Of a stretch of 64,000 nt of DNA, positions 23,464-36,705 are shown piece by piece; positions within the stretch are counted from its first letter, which is position 1; every line of letters begins with the position of its first letter. The DNA lies in contig NC_068980.1 of the NCBI RefSeq assembly GCF_016808095.1, forward strand, positions 15,565,388 to 15,629,387. Reading direction: 5' to 3'. Origin of the DNA: Vigna angularis (Eukaryota > Streptophyta > Magnoliopsida > Fabales > Fabaceae). The translations under genes were made by a program, and so were the position numbers. The notes below the pieces were generated by a model. The model had not been told where the DNA came from. It did no database searches and saw only the letters and a list, made by a program, of their open reading frames with translations.

Positions 23464-25560
23464 TTCACAATATCTTCAACAAAACCATAAATGCAAACAA
23501 TAACAAGGTAAGTCATAACAAATTATTGAAGATTAAAAATAACAACAAGCAAAGAAAAATGCTTAGATCATAACCATAACCATAACTTTCAAATTGAAGA
23601 TGGATCAACATAATACATTACATTCATATATTCAACCTCATAAACATACAAATAAGCACCACTGATTCACGCATTCATATATTTATTAAAAACAAGGACT
23701 GTATAACACTAACCTCTTGAAGATGTATAAAGATTTAAAGCGGGATTAAGCAATAAGCCACTCACAAATTCTCCAATCATAAATGCAATTTCTCCAATGG
23801 TAAGATGCTAAGTTCAAATGTCAAATTACAAAGATAACTATCACCCTAAAACAAACCAAACCTGCAAACATAATTATATCAAATTATTATACAACACAAT
23901 GCTTCGATGTTACATTAAAATGTACTACTTGACTGCCTGATGCACCACAATTCCTCACCTTCACAAGCAACCTCCCAGCCAACTATTTCCTAACAATGCA
24001 AGTGTATAAAAATTCGTAAACAAGGCTTTTTACACTGTCAAACACATCATAAAAATTTTTCATTATCAACAAACAAAGTTACAAACAATACCAATCACAT
24101 ACACAATGTTGTTGATGAACCTCTACCACCTTCCCTAGCCTACACAGCACACAAATGCTCTACCTGCTTGCCAAATCTCCACCACCTTCATGTACCTTGA
24201 CGCACGTATCTCCACCATGCTCACAAGACCTCCAACAACTGAACACCTGCATCACAAACAAAGGGTTAGGGGTGCTCATCTGTCACCCACCTATATCCAC
24301 TCCAATGCATGCACAAGAGATGATTCACTCTTCTCTGCATTCTCCAGGTTTGTTATCTTCTTCAGCGTCTCCTTCTCTAGGTTCTTCTACTGTTGCAACA
24401 ACGATGGAATGGAGCTGTCTGAAATGGTGGAATGGAGCTTCTCCAGGTTAGGCTCTTTCGTAACACTTTAGCTGGCCTCTAGGTCTAGGCCAAGCTTCCC
24501 TGTCATGGTCGAAGGAACATGAAGAAACTGAATACACCGCGTCACACACAACCAGGGAACTGTATAGCCTTCATGGAACTGAATACGAAGGTCTTGTGGA
24601 GAAGAGGGAACCGAATACGCGAGGCTGTGCGAGATCTGCGACAAAGGGGAACCGAATACTCATGAGCTGGAACCGGATACAGCTCGTGTGTGAATGATTC
24701 CAAGCTTTGGAACCGAATACTCGAGCTATGGAACTAAATATGTTGCCTTCAATTTCGTCGTCAACCACTGTTCATCGTCTTCTTCAGCTTAAAACACGCA
24801 GATCCCATTTCACACTTTCTTCTTCATTCCATCAACACCTTCGTCGTCCTCATCTACAAGCTGGAACTCAAAAACAACAAGAAAATTGGATAACCAACAA
24901 ACGACAATGCTAACCTCACCTCAGACCTTGCTCCTCGTCGTCAATGGAAGAAATCGCCGTTGCTCTTCATCTTCAATGGAAGAAACCCAACACATTAAAC
25001 TTTGAACACCACCTGCGCAGACAACTCAGGGGACCAATATATTAACTCCTGATTTCTCAATAAACACAACAACTACCCAACACCAACCACTTATTTAAGT
25101 TGCTCATGGTCAAAATCGCTTGAACTTTATGACTGTGTGTAGGAATCTTTCCTGTTTAACGACTATGTCAAGCAACTTCAGTGCTTAGGGAATCTCTGCA
25201 ACCACGCCAAGCTTTGCTCGTGAATCTACAGTATCAGTAGTAAAAGCTTCTATCAACTGTTGTTCTTCAGGTTTTTAAACTGTTGGAATCGGTTATGAAG
25301 CTTTTGCGAATCAATTTTCTACGTAAAAGCTGATATACATAGAAGGAAATGTATAATAGCTTGAGGGTATATGTGATATTTCAGTCACAATCCCTCCAAA
25401 TCTCTTCAAAGTCGCGGGTGATGAAAAACAGTGATATCTCGTAAATCCGTTTTTGCCTTTTCTCGTATTTTCTCTCATCCGAACACAACTATACTCTGAA
25501 ATCATCACTTGCATTCGTGCTTGAACAGTAAAAATCTTTTTCAAGCAACTGCATTAATGT
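23464..25560. other. Non-coding flank of the transposon-protein ORF, possibly the same element
   Basis: More GC-balanced than the surroundings, with small open frames on both strands and no convincing domain. It holds a dispersed 12-mer array (see 24524-24741). It may be the rest of the element carrying the 22315-23463 ORF, but no inverted or direct terminal repeats were found. Confidence 0.35.
24524..24741 (+). repeat. Seven irregularly spaced copies of GGAACCGAATAC
   Basis: The 12-mer or close variants (GAAACTGAATAC, GGAACTGAATAC, GGAACCGGATAC, GGAACTAAATAT) occur at 24524, 24575, 24607, 24648, 24669, 24709 and 24730. Spacings of 21-51 bp are irregular, and the DNA between copies is not repeated, so this is not a simple tandem array. 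Confidence 0.7.
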
Positions 25561-26045
25561 TTCTCCAATTTTCTAATTTTTTTTAAAATTTTTTTTTTCA
25601 TTTTTATATTTAATTTTTTTTAAACTTCTTTAAAGAGTAAAAATTGTCCACTATATTATGTAAGATTAATGAACCTCGAACGAAAATTAAGGAAAAATCA
25701 CCCATTATTATTTCAGTAAAAGTTGATATTAAACAGATTTAAAAAAATTAAATTTGTAGGGTTAATATATTAATTATTTATACCCAATTTATCAGTACTT
25801 ACTTTTTAACCTTGTTTCCTGTATTAAATAGAGATACATATTAATTAATATGCAAATTTAAACATTACTAATCAATTTCAATATGTTGTTTGCTTATGAA
25901 ATATAGAATATATCTATCATAAATAATTTAGTGCTAGTATATTATCAGGTCTAATATCAAATTATAACATACAATTTTTAAAATTATTATTATAAATTTT
26001 AATAAATTTATTGTAAGTTTCTTTCATTTTCTTATAACATACAAT

Positions 26046-26076
<31 letters not shown>

Positions 26077-27708
26077 TTTTTTATTCTAAATTAACATAAC
26101 TTTTGACATCTACAAATATTTATTTATACTTTTGTAAGATTTATATTGAATTAGATAAAATAATTTTATACCTACTAGGAAAGTAAGTATTTCTCATATG
26201 ATAAGGTAATATTTTAGACAAAATTTATTTTATATCACAAGCTAGGTCACAGGAATTTTTATTAACTTTCATCAATTATATCTTTCTTAGTGAGTTTAAT
26301 ATTAGTAAAATTGGGATAATCCTTTCTCAAAATCTCCATTATATATACAATCTACAACCTCTTAACATAATATTTCTACTTGAAAATAACCATATTTACA
26401 TCAATCAGATATCACATGACAATAAATCATTTCACTCTCGTTCATACATACATTTTTATCTGAAATCATTTTCAAATACCATCACCCATTTTCATTCATG
26501 CATATAGATTGAACTAAATTTAAATGCTAAGTGTTCCATTGCATTATCATAAATAATCAAATACAATATATTACTTAAATATAATAAGATAGTGAAAAAT
26601 AATCCATATTCAAAACATTTAAAAGATTAACTTTTTTTAAAGTTCATAAAACACTCTTTTGCTTAAGCAACACTCAGTTCGTTCAGTGAATTTAGCATAT
26701 GTTAAAAATTTTCAATCAAAATTCTTTTCACTGGGCTAAGGTGTCAACACAATAAGTAAATTTTGGCTCGTCCAACAAAAATTTGCTTACTAGGAGTGTT
26801 TATAAAATCAACTTCTTGAAAGAGAATTTACTTTCTTAATGACCAAAACTCTCAAATTTTTCACAAAACTATATTCTTCCATTGAAAGATTGGCTCACTC
26901 AGTAAACCAAAACATGAGGAGTTATATTTAAAGCTTGAAACAAGTATTGCTTTATGAGTTATTTGAATGAATTTAAACTAAAACAATCTAACTCAATTGA
27001 TGTATATTTATTTTTCCAAATCATAAAGAAATAACATGTATCAAACTAATTTTCTATATTCATGATTCAACAATCATCAAACGTCCACAATTCATCAAAT
27101 AGATCAATTTTTTCAAATCAAGTATGGTGACCTCATTACCCTTACAACCAGATCATTTAACCTAGAGTGTTATAAAAAAATAACTAGTTTCTCTTACTTG
27201 GATTAAACTTCTTGTATGAGTTAAAACTCCAAGAATTCTAATTATCATAAGACACCACACTTATACATAAAAAACTCATCAATCATTTAAACATATCCTA
27301 ACAATCATAAATAAATAGATATTCGTCTTAAGCCTAAATAAGCCACTTGTAAGCCATACTCTACACATGCATGTAGAACCTGAAAGAATTACTCAAGAAA
27401 AGGAATGAAGATAAACTTGATCAGATTAAAATATTAATTTGGAAAAATGGTTGTATTTTAGATCAAGATCTTTATGATAGACTCTAATATTTAATGAGAT
27501 GAACATATCGTTTAGAAACATAGAAAGAAAAAAGAGGAAAAGAATAAAATAGTTTTAGAAAGACAATGGTCTTTTAAAATGAAACTTGAATAATTGATTT
27601 CTCTATTTACAAGCTCTTCATTTTAATAAATAAAATATTCAAGCTTCATCTTAGATAGACTACTTACTCTTAACTATTTCTAAGTCCTTATAATGATCTT
27701 AATTAGCA
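25561..27708. other. AT-rich intergenic DNA with TA microsatellite
   Basis: No gene supported. (TA)n lies at about 26044-26073. Around 26660-26790, phrases such as CACTCAGTTCGTTCAGTGAA recall decayed LTR sequence. Confidence 0.4.
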
Positions 27709-28287
27709 TGTAACATGCCACTAATTATATCATCAAATATTTAATAATAGATAGTACTAACCTAAAGACATACACACACATCTACATAGATTTACAATCT
27801 TCCAAGTGGTTTGTGTGTGTCAAAATATTTCAAAAGGCAATATAAGCATTAAATTACTAGGAGAAACTACAAATCACACACACACACACATATACATTTA
27901 TTCAATCCTCGCTATTACTCTGTACCATCACCTGTAAAGCCTTCTACTCACATATAACATACGATCATTATATAGGTAGAAAACTATAACATAATAGAAT
28001 ATAAAGGGTAAGCTAGTGAAAAATTAAATAATACTACATATAATAATTCATCATCAACTCAAAACAACAACACTCATCAAGAATCCAAATTTCTATAACA
28101 CAATCCAATCCTCATGACTCAACCCTCATGGCTCAATGATAACATATACATTTGACTCTACTTTTAGAAGACTAGTGTATTGAATGAACTTAGAGATTAT
28201 ACACATGTCATATTTCACTCGCCTCTTAGGACCTATACCTATATATTCAAATATCAGGATCATTGTCAAGTATAACCAAGGAAAATT

Positions 28288-28374
<87 letters not shown>

Positions 28375-29038
28375 GTTTGATCTTTTTTTCATACTGAAGC
28401 TTCATATTGTAGGAACCTCCTTTAACTCTCTCAACTAAGTATCTTTGTCTACTTGAGCCTGATAATAATAATTAAGATAATCTCCATACAAAATATTTTT
28501 CAATACATCATCTAACATCATATCAATGAAGTACTCGTTCTCAAAAGTCATTACATTTATATCACCCAAACAAAAATTTACACAATCATAATAGATTATG
28601 GCTCATGCTCTAACTTTACTCAATCATTCACCCATAGAAAAGAATAGATATTGACTAACACCTTCACCCAACCATTTTATTAAAAAAACCATAAAATATT
28701 TATTTTCTTAATCTCACATGATCACATATATCACATGTTAGAAAACTTTAAATTAATTTAAAAAAAAATATTTTTATAAATTTTCACTCAGTGCAAAACT
28801 TTACTTATCCAATAAAAAACATAAATAAAACTATCTATTTTTAAAACCAATATTTTCACTCAATGTGACAATGACTCGCTCAACAAGCAAGTTCTAGAAG
28901 TAAAATTCCCAAAATTTTGTTCAATGCAACCCTAGTTCAACCAGCAACCAAAATTCCCTATTTTTCTTAGTTCAAATTTAATATTTTTGTTTAGTCACAT
29001 TTTTTTTTTCACTTAGCGAAATAATATATGGGAGTCAC
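27709..29038 (+). repeat. Possible decayed LTR related to the TGTAACAyCC families
   Basis: It starts TGTAACATGCC. About 220 bp in, it carries CTACTCACATAT..CGATCATT.. followed by AGGGTAAGCTAGTG. The same order (TGCTCAC, GATCATT, GGGTAAGCT) occurs in the solo LTRs at 48698 and 54341. A candidate end is GGGAGTCACA at 29038. The flanking 5-mers (TAGCA, CCAAT) do not match, so boundaries and identity are weak. Confidence 0.3.
28291..28372. repeat. (TA)41 microsatellite
   Basis: An uninterrupted TA dinucleotide run of about 82 bases, the longest simple repeat in the window. Confidence 0.95.
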
Positions 29039-31009
29039 ACCAATTATAATTTTTTATTCATAATAGAGATTATTTATATATCAATAATTTTTAATTTATA
29101 AATTGTTATTAAAATTAATCACTATAATAATTATTTTTTTAAGAAAAAATTGATTGCCTTTTTAACAATTTTTATTTTGTAGTGATATAATGTATCATAA
29201 GTCATCATTTTCTTAAAGTTAGGTGAAACCTAACAAGGCAAACCCACAAAGGAAAAAACTAGTGTTACTAAACCAAAAAAACTCACTTGAATGCTTTAGT
29301 TGAGACTAAAAAAAGATTTTAATTAAAACATAATTATGATAATAAGTACATAATTTATATATTTAATTAAATGTAAATAAATAAATAAATGGTTATATTA
29401 TTATAGAATAAAATATTCTCATATTATATGTTATTATATTGATAGAGTAATAACATAGTCGCAAAAAAGAAGATGCACTTCAAATAATCTCTCCAAATTA
29501 ACTTACAGTGATTTGCTTTGATATGGCAAATCTACTAAATACCATCACACTAATATTTATATGATTCCTTTTTATCTCTATTTAAGACACAACTATATGT
29601 TCACCTAACCTTGCTATATTTGGTGAAATATCTGGTCTTATATACTTTACGGAAAAAGGAATAAAACATTTCATATCCACAATAAGTTATTCATTTCCCT
29701 TGCAATAAACCGTAGATATCTTACTCATTAAGAAATATAGTTTTTATTTTCTTCCTGTTCCATCTTTTAAGCTCTTACTAAAAATTTCTTTAACACATTT
29801 AACAACCCCATTTTTCATAAAACATATTATTTTGTCAATAATATTTTGTGAGTATTTGTTAAGCAATAAAGTATTGAGGAACCGAAATATTAAAAATCTG
29901 AGTTTAATAATTAATTTAATATCATTACTTTTAAATGCATTGATAAGTATTTACTAGCTTAATAAAAATTATTTTTAAAGGTAAGTTCTCGGAAACTCCG
30001 TTTATTGAAATCAACTTAAAAGGGTTTTTAATATTTGAAAATATGGTTTACCTAAATTAATTTAATTTAAATAAATTAACAGTAAATTTAACTATTACAA
30101 AATCATTATATGGTGGGGATATGGGTTTTATTTCTAACTCATTACGTGTCACCTTAAAATGATAGCAATTTTGAAGGTGATTTCTTTCGTGTCTCTGTCT
30201 CTACCGACCAAAAGAAAGAAAACTCTGCTTGAAATTGAAATAAAACATTCTTAATTATTTCGAGCACTTTTACAAAAGTTGTACTTCCATATTTTTGTTT
30301 GTTTATATGAGTTTATTAGATATAAACCAAAGATATAAAATATTTTAAAATATTAATGAACAAAAAAATAATCTTAAATTAACTTTAAAGTGATTATCAG
30401 AAAAATTAACTAACATTCGTGTATGTTTAACCAAAAATACTAATTTGAAGTAATTAAAAAATTATTAAAATCTATCACTTTTTGGTAAGCATTAAATAAA
30501 CTACTTAATGATCTTTTGCCATTTCAGCTTCAACTATTAAATTACGGTCATGAGAAACTGTGGGTTCATTTGATTCCTCCGTGGACAAAAAAACAACCGA
30601 GCACTGTTTTCCTCTCTCTTTCTCTGACTTCTATGTATATCTTTTCTATAACTGCGCGTACCCAACGTGTCTGCAACCGGAAACACGGGATTAAATGCAC
30701 CTTCCTGAAATGTACTCAATCGTCAAATATCTTTTTGCATATTCTTACAAAATTAGATAGAATTTGAATAAATATACTCCATTTTGATCAGTAAAATTTG
30801 ATTTAATTTGAAATAAAGGCTTAACAGAGAGCAGATAGATGGATAAATAATTGGAAATTCTACTAGTAATTATAGATTAAAGTGTTGATTTTTTCTTATT
30901 TAAAATAAAATTAGTGTAATATTTAAATTTTGACTTTATGGCAGCACAACTGACACATATATATGTTTAGTGATTTGGTAGTTAGTGACGCTACATACCA
31001 CCACTACCA
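29039..31009. other. Intergenic DNA and upstream region of NCL copy 2
   Basis: Mostly AT-rich. The part close to the gene (about 30590-30710) is less AT-rich, with a CTCTCTTTCTCT pyrimidine tract. The sequence just before the start codon contains CACATATATATG (about 30955-30966), a possible TATA element or just a TA run. Transcript start not determined. Confidence 0.4.
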
Positions 31010-34000
31010 ATGACCATGGCTGCCTCTCTCAGTTCCCACCGGTCCATCTTCCTCATCCTGTGGATCGTAATCCTGTGCGGTCACGCTCATGCCCGCTTCT
31101 TCTCCCGTGATCCGCTTTCTGATGGCGTCTCCGCTAACACCTGGGAAGGCCTCCTCCGCCTCCCGTCGGCGATCACGGCCGAGTCCTCCTGCGAGCAGAC
31201 CTACGGCTTCCTACCGTGCACCACCACCGTCATCGGTAACCTGTTCCTCATCATCGTCTATGGCTTCCTCATGTTCAAGGCTGCCACGTTCCTATCTGGC
31301 GGAAGCGAGCTCCTGCTCGAGATCTTGGGCCCCGGCATTGTTGGCGGCCTCTTTCTCCCCATCCTCGGTGCACTTCCTGATGCCATGCTCATCCTCGGTA
31401 AGTAACTCTTACTCTCTGTTTTGCTTTTAACGGCGACAGAACTTGGATTCAATACTTACTGTACGGCTTGCTCTCCGATTAGAATTTGAGTTATGTATTG
31501 GAATCTGTGAAATAGACCTTACATTAAACAGTTATGTAGAATATGTAGATGAGATTTGGATTTTGTTTAAATAACTTTTCCAAATAAGTTTTCGCTTTTT
31601 AGTGATTCGTGGAAGGTCAGTGGTGTGAGCTTTTTTCATTTTATCTTTACTTTATGATGCTGGAAAGGAATGTTTGTCTTAGCTTAGCTTGTAGTGCCGG
31701 AATGAGATTTTGTTGAAGTAATGAGAGATGTATGGTATGGACTAGGGTGTGTTTGGATAGGCCTTGCCTGGAGGATGGTTTGGGTTGTTCTGATTCTCTT
31801 TGTTTAATTGGATTTTTGTTTGTTCAAGTGGTTCACGTCGCTATCGTGTGCCTGTTTAAGTTGATTATTCAGTTGGATTCTTTGTTGTAATTTTTTTTTT
31901 CAGGATTCTCCCTCCCAAGTTCTTCAGCCTTTGCTCTTTGTGATGTCTTTTTGATTTTAGATTCTTTTTGGTTGTGTTGACTTTTCAACCGCTTTTCTTT
32001 GCTTTTGGTGCTTAATTTTCGTGGTGTGAACCCCCACAGGTATGGAATGCATCTTTTGCAGCGCTTATATGTCTTTGTTGCTGCCTTTTTTTCCCACTTC
32101 AATGTAGTTTCAATTTCTTTTTATGGTGTTTGGTGGACGAATAAATGTATTTTTGAGCCTGGGTGGCCCATCAAAGAGCAGATGCATAAGAGTGTAAAAA
32201 AACCGTCAGTGCTTGAGAATCTGGTAGGAGTTAATCTTGACCATATACACATATATAGTATAGATGGTCAATGGTAAATATGTTTTATTTAAATATAACT
32301 TTGACTATTCTCTTTTATTGTTTGGTTAAGACTAACCGCTCTCACCTCTCAGTACCAGCGATTGCTGATATGGGACGGATTTTGTAGAATTTCTAGATTT
32401 ACTGTTCAATTCTTAACAGCCAAATGGAGGCCAAAATTGGATAATTTAGCTGATTCAGTATTATCTGACTAGTAGTAATGTAGTGTTTAGGATAATCTCT
32501 TATGCTTCCTTAATAATCAAAATTTCACTGCTCTGTAATCTTTTGTAACATCATATTTGCTTTGGATCTTTTCCACTTCCATTGGAATTTCTTTGTCTCA
32601 CTTATGCTTATGTAGTGCTGTTATTTGTCCATTTCCACCCCCCCCTAATATATATTTCTTGTTTTTTTTTTTTCTAGTGTCTGGGCTTTCAGGTAGTAAA
32701 GAAACTGCTCAAAGTCAGGTATCTGTTGGAATGGGACTGCTAGCTGGTTCCACTGTGCTGCTTCTTACTATAATATGGGGGACCTGTGTTATTGTTGGCA
32801 AGTGTGACATCGAGAATTCAATTGCTATTGATTCACGAGACACAAGAGGATTTAATTTAACTGGTATGCCATTTGAAACTGTTCTTTATTTAAATTTAAA
32901 AATTAAGTTAGGTCAACCAACTTCCTCTTTCCCCAAGCATGAAGATTATGGTGTTTCCTCTCCTTTCTTGTCATCAAGCAATCAACCTTCTGGAGTTTCC
33001 CTGTAAAACATTCCCTATATTGTGTCAATGTAAGCGGAATATTGATTTCTTAACTAATGACTTTTAAAAGTGTCATGAGCTAACTATCACAGAAGCTTTG
33101 GCTTTAGCATTTCTAACATCTTTTTGCATGCCCTCGCTTACAATATATCTTTAGGCTTGAACAGTGGACAGCCCATATGGCCTACTTCTTTTTGCTTAAT
33201 TTCAACATTTTTTTGTTTAGAAGAATGATTGTTGCAAGGATCAAAATGTAGACCTCTTGGTCTTAGAAAATCTTATACAGTATCATAAACTAACTATCTG
33301 AGAGCTTAAGTTTAAATGAAGACAGATGAATGATTTTTTACTGTTATAACATCACTTACAAGAAGAAATAATTGGAAGATAGTTCACTTGGTAATTCACG
33401 CGAGTATCTTTCTTCAACCCTTATTGTGGATTAAGGATTATATACTGCATTCAAACCACTGAATGTGTGCATTGATTATTATTGTTGTAACATGAGTTTG
33501 GGACTTTGAGAAGAGGGCTGGTTAAAGATATATTGTGAATTTATGATTCTTGATTTTCTTATTTGTTTCCAAACCATGATGATTGTATATATGCAGTTGA
33601 GCTGTGCTGTTTAAATGTCTGGCATGTTTGATTCATTTGGATCTTTAACCTACTAAAATCTCCCGGTGCAGGTTCTGGTGTTAGTACTGATATCTGGACA
33701 AGTTATGCAGCACGGATTATGGTTATATCTGTCCTTCCATTTCTGATCGTTCAATTACCACAAATTCTTAATTCAACATCCGGAAGGCACTTGGCTGTTT
33801 TGATAGCCCTCATTGTGTCACTCTGTTTATTGGCTGCTTATTGTCTTTACCAGGTAATTTTCTTTTACAGTGCACTAGTGTTTACTGTAATATATTTTTT
33901 CTTTTCTTCATCAGCCAGCACAGTTTTTATATACCTCTGGATGATACACAATATTTTTTTTTGTTGGATGTGATCCTACAGTTAGCTCTTTCAGTGATAT

Positions 34001-36127
34001 ACTGGATGAATATTTGACCTGTTTTAAACCTGGCCATTGTTTTTGCATCTTATAGAAAATTAAGAAAAAGAAAAAATGGTGCAGATTTTCCAGCCCTGGA
34101 TACAAAAGAGGAAACTTGAATATATTAAACACAAGCATGTTATACTAGGATTTTTGAGACATTTGAAGAAACGTGCGTTGGGAAGGCTGCTGAAAGATAA
34201 TGGAGAACCTGATAAAGAAGTCATTGAAAAGTAAGGCTTTCTCTCCTTTTTGCTTGGACTTAAAAGTATGTTACTTTGAAAGAAGTTTGTTGCATTTCTC
34301 ATAATCTGATGCTTTTGGTTGTCAATGACTTAATGGAATATATATAGATTGTTTAGAACCATTGATGAAGATCAAGATGGCAGTCTTACTCATAGTGAAT
34401 TGAAAGCACTGGTTGTTGGAATTCAGTTTGAGGAGATTGACCTGGATCATGATGATGCTGTAAAAAGGATCATGAATGATTTTGATACTTCTGGCAACGA
34501 ACTAGTTGATGAAGTAGAATTTGTTAATGGTGTCAGTAGATGGCTTCAAAGGGCCCAGCGTGCTCGAGTTGCATCTGGTGATGCTGGTCCACACACAATG
34601 AAGTTTTTAAGTGATTTTCACACAGTAAGTTATGCAATCCTCAACTTCACAAATTTTGTTTTGGCACTTAAGACTGACAGGTGTTTTGTGCACAGGAAAC
34701 GAAAAGGGAACATGATTTGCTGGACGTGGGAGATCAGAGTAATGAAGAAGCAGAGGGTATTGAGAATGCTAAATGGACATCCATCAAAGCAGTTCTGCTT
34801 CTGCTACTGGGTACTATTATTGCTGCTGCATTTGCTGATCCTCTTGTTGATGTCGTGGATAACTTTTCTGAGGCTACAAGTATTCCTGCTTTCTTCATTT
34901 CCTTCATTGCTCTGCCTTTAGCAACCAATTCAAGTGAAGCAGTGTCGGCAATAATTTTTGCCAGTCGTGATAAGAGGCAAACTGCTTCATTAACTTTCTC
35001 TGAGGTTTGTTTTCTTGTTTCATACTCTTTCTCTTTCAGGCATTAGTATGCAAACGTTGAATATGACCTATAAACTATAAAGCATTTGAATATCTTTTCA
35101 CTCAATTATGTCATTTGCCACATGATCTGTTCATTCAGGACTTAGCTAAACAAAAGGGGAGAATAACTGACCGTGACTTATTCAAGATTATATTTTATGG
35201 TTAATGTAATCAATTCTCTCTGTAATTGATTTATTTTGTGGTTATTCAAATAACAGAAGTCCTTTCGTGGTTGGAGTTTTGGATAAATATGATGCTGAAT
35301 GGGGTCCCTTTGATGTTCTCGTTTCCAAAACATTAATATATCTTTTAATTGAAAAATTATTTTGGAGGGGACAAGGTGGAGAGGATAATAGAAAGATGAG
35401 TTTATGTTCAGAATGTATCTAAAGTTGCCCCTTCCTGTGGATACATTGATTCCTTCTTAGCAAAGAGCTATAGTCTTGAAATTCTAGGGTTGGAGAAATA
35501 AGAATATCGCAAGTCTTGAATCATTGTTTTAGCTCTTTGAATGACGAATGAGAGGTGATCATAATGGTGACTCTACTTGTTGGCATCATCATTATTGTAT
35601 TTTTTTATGGCTGCTATATATTTTCTTAGTAATTAATTTAATGATTGCTGCTTGCCTTGACTTTTAAAGTGACTTGTATCACTTTGGGATTAAAGTATTT
35701 AAGGGTTTGGTTCTGAACTTGACGTTGTGTTTGGATTTCTTTGGTAGTGGTGTTCAACCATGCATACTTTTCTTTCAACGATGTACGCGACTAAGGCTGG
35801 CTGATTTATAAGCTTTACCGATTACTGTAATTAATTTCCTTGAGGTGATTTAAAACATGATTTCTATTGTTTTTGCAGCTATATGGTGCAGTGACAATGA
35901 ATAATGTGCTTTGCCTATCAGTATTCTTGGCCTTGGTTTATGCGAGGGGATTGACGTGGGACTTCTCTTCGGAGGTGTTAGTCATTTTGGTGGTCTGCCT
36001 TGTGGTGGGTGTCTTTGCCAGCTTCCGCACTGTCTTCCCTCTATGGACATCTATACTGGCTATCCTTCTTTACCCGTTCTCCCTGGCATTGGTGTATGTT
36101 CTTGATTATGTATTTGGTTGGTCGTAG
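31010..36127 (+). CDS. NCL: NCL-type Na+/Ca2+ exchanger with EF-hand pair, copy 2
   Basis: A complete 7-exon gene for a 578-residue membrane exchanger of the plant NCL family, close to the usual length. Exons: 31010-31397, 32678-32863, 33672-33853, 34085-34230, 34348-34624, 34696-35004, 35879-36127; all introns are GT-AG and all phases agree. Residues 1-31 look like a signal peptide ending HARFF. Alpha-1 is split between exons 1 and 2 (GGLFLPILGALPDA.. then GLLAGSTVLLLTIIWGTC). A cytosolic loop (~250-410) carries a linker IFQPWIQKRKLE and an EF-hand pair (DEDQDGSLTHSE and DFDTSGNELVDE). Alpha-2 is FFISFIALPLATNSSEAVSA, followed by the final helices ending DYVFGWS. Two in-frame Met codons open the frame (MTM); the second, ACCATGG, has the better start context. 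Likely role: Ca2+/Na+ homeostasis and salt response, by family. It is an intact relative of the gene at 473-4679. Confidence 0.95.
31398..32677 (+). other. Intron 1 of NCL copy 2
   Basis: A 1.28-kb intron, GTAAGT donor and pyrimidine-rich TTTTTTTTTCTAG acceptor. It splits the alpha-1 repeat. No nested gene is seen. Confidence 0.85.
35005..35878 (+). other. Intron 6 of NCL copy 2
   Basis: An 874-bp intron between alpha-2 and the last exon, donor GTTTGT, acceptor TTTTTGCAG; the equivalent intron in copy 1 is only 96 bp (4335-4430). No internal feature is seen. Confidence 0.85.
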
Positions 36128-36525
36128 ACCAAATACTGTTTCATATGTTAGTGCCTTTTGGGTGTGTATGATTTTTATAGCTTGTTTATGAATACGTTGT
36201 TGGTGACTTCCATCAATGGTGTGGATTTGACATCGAATTTGTGGCTACAATTTTGACTAATTCGTCCAATTAGACAAAATATAGCACAAATAAACATTAT
36301 AGATTGAAATCACCGTATCCAACTGTTTTGAGTTCTCATCATTCAGAAAAATGCGTTTTCCATGCTATCAGTCCCATTTAAATGATTTTATGGGCCACAT
36401 TTAAGTTCTGAGGGGAATAAAATGGGTTAAGGTGAGTTCCATGATCTATTGGTCATAGTTATATAATGGATAAGGTGGGCCGAATATGGAAAGTGATAGT
36501 TAAAGGGGGGAGTTCGAGCTTTTAG
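36128..36525. other. 3' flank of NCL copy 2
   Basis: Presumed 3' UTR and spacer; no coding frame and no obvious poly(A) signal could be fixed. Confidence 0.4.
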
Positions 36526-36528
36526 TAA

Positions 36529-36705
36529 GAGGTAGTTTCTTTCTGCATCCTACCAAATCTCTCTCTGCACCCCATTATTCTTATTTTTTCAGACGAACTC
36601 ACTAAATCAATTCCGGAAATACTTTTTGGAAAACACTCAGCAGACGCTCACCCACTCCTATTTTAGATGAAATTATTCAGAATAGAGTGCAGAAAGAAAC
36701 TGCCT
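36529..36705. mobile_element. 177-bp MITE, possibly PIF/Harbinger type
   Basis: The left end GAGGTAGTTTCTTTCTGCAT and right end GTGCAGAAAGAAACTGCCT are imperfect inverted repeats of about 18 bp, flanked by TAA at 36526-36528 and 36706-36708, the 3-bp TWA target typical of Harbinger elements. It splits a repeat: GAGTTCGAGCTTTTAGTAA lies before it and AGTTCGAACTTTTGGTAA after it. Confidence 0.5.

Noticed and set aside
28126..28438. Open frames rich in Ile-Tyr on both strands
   Set aside because: Produced by translating the (TA)n microsatellite.
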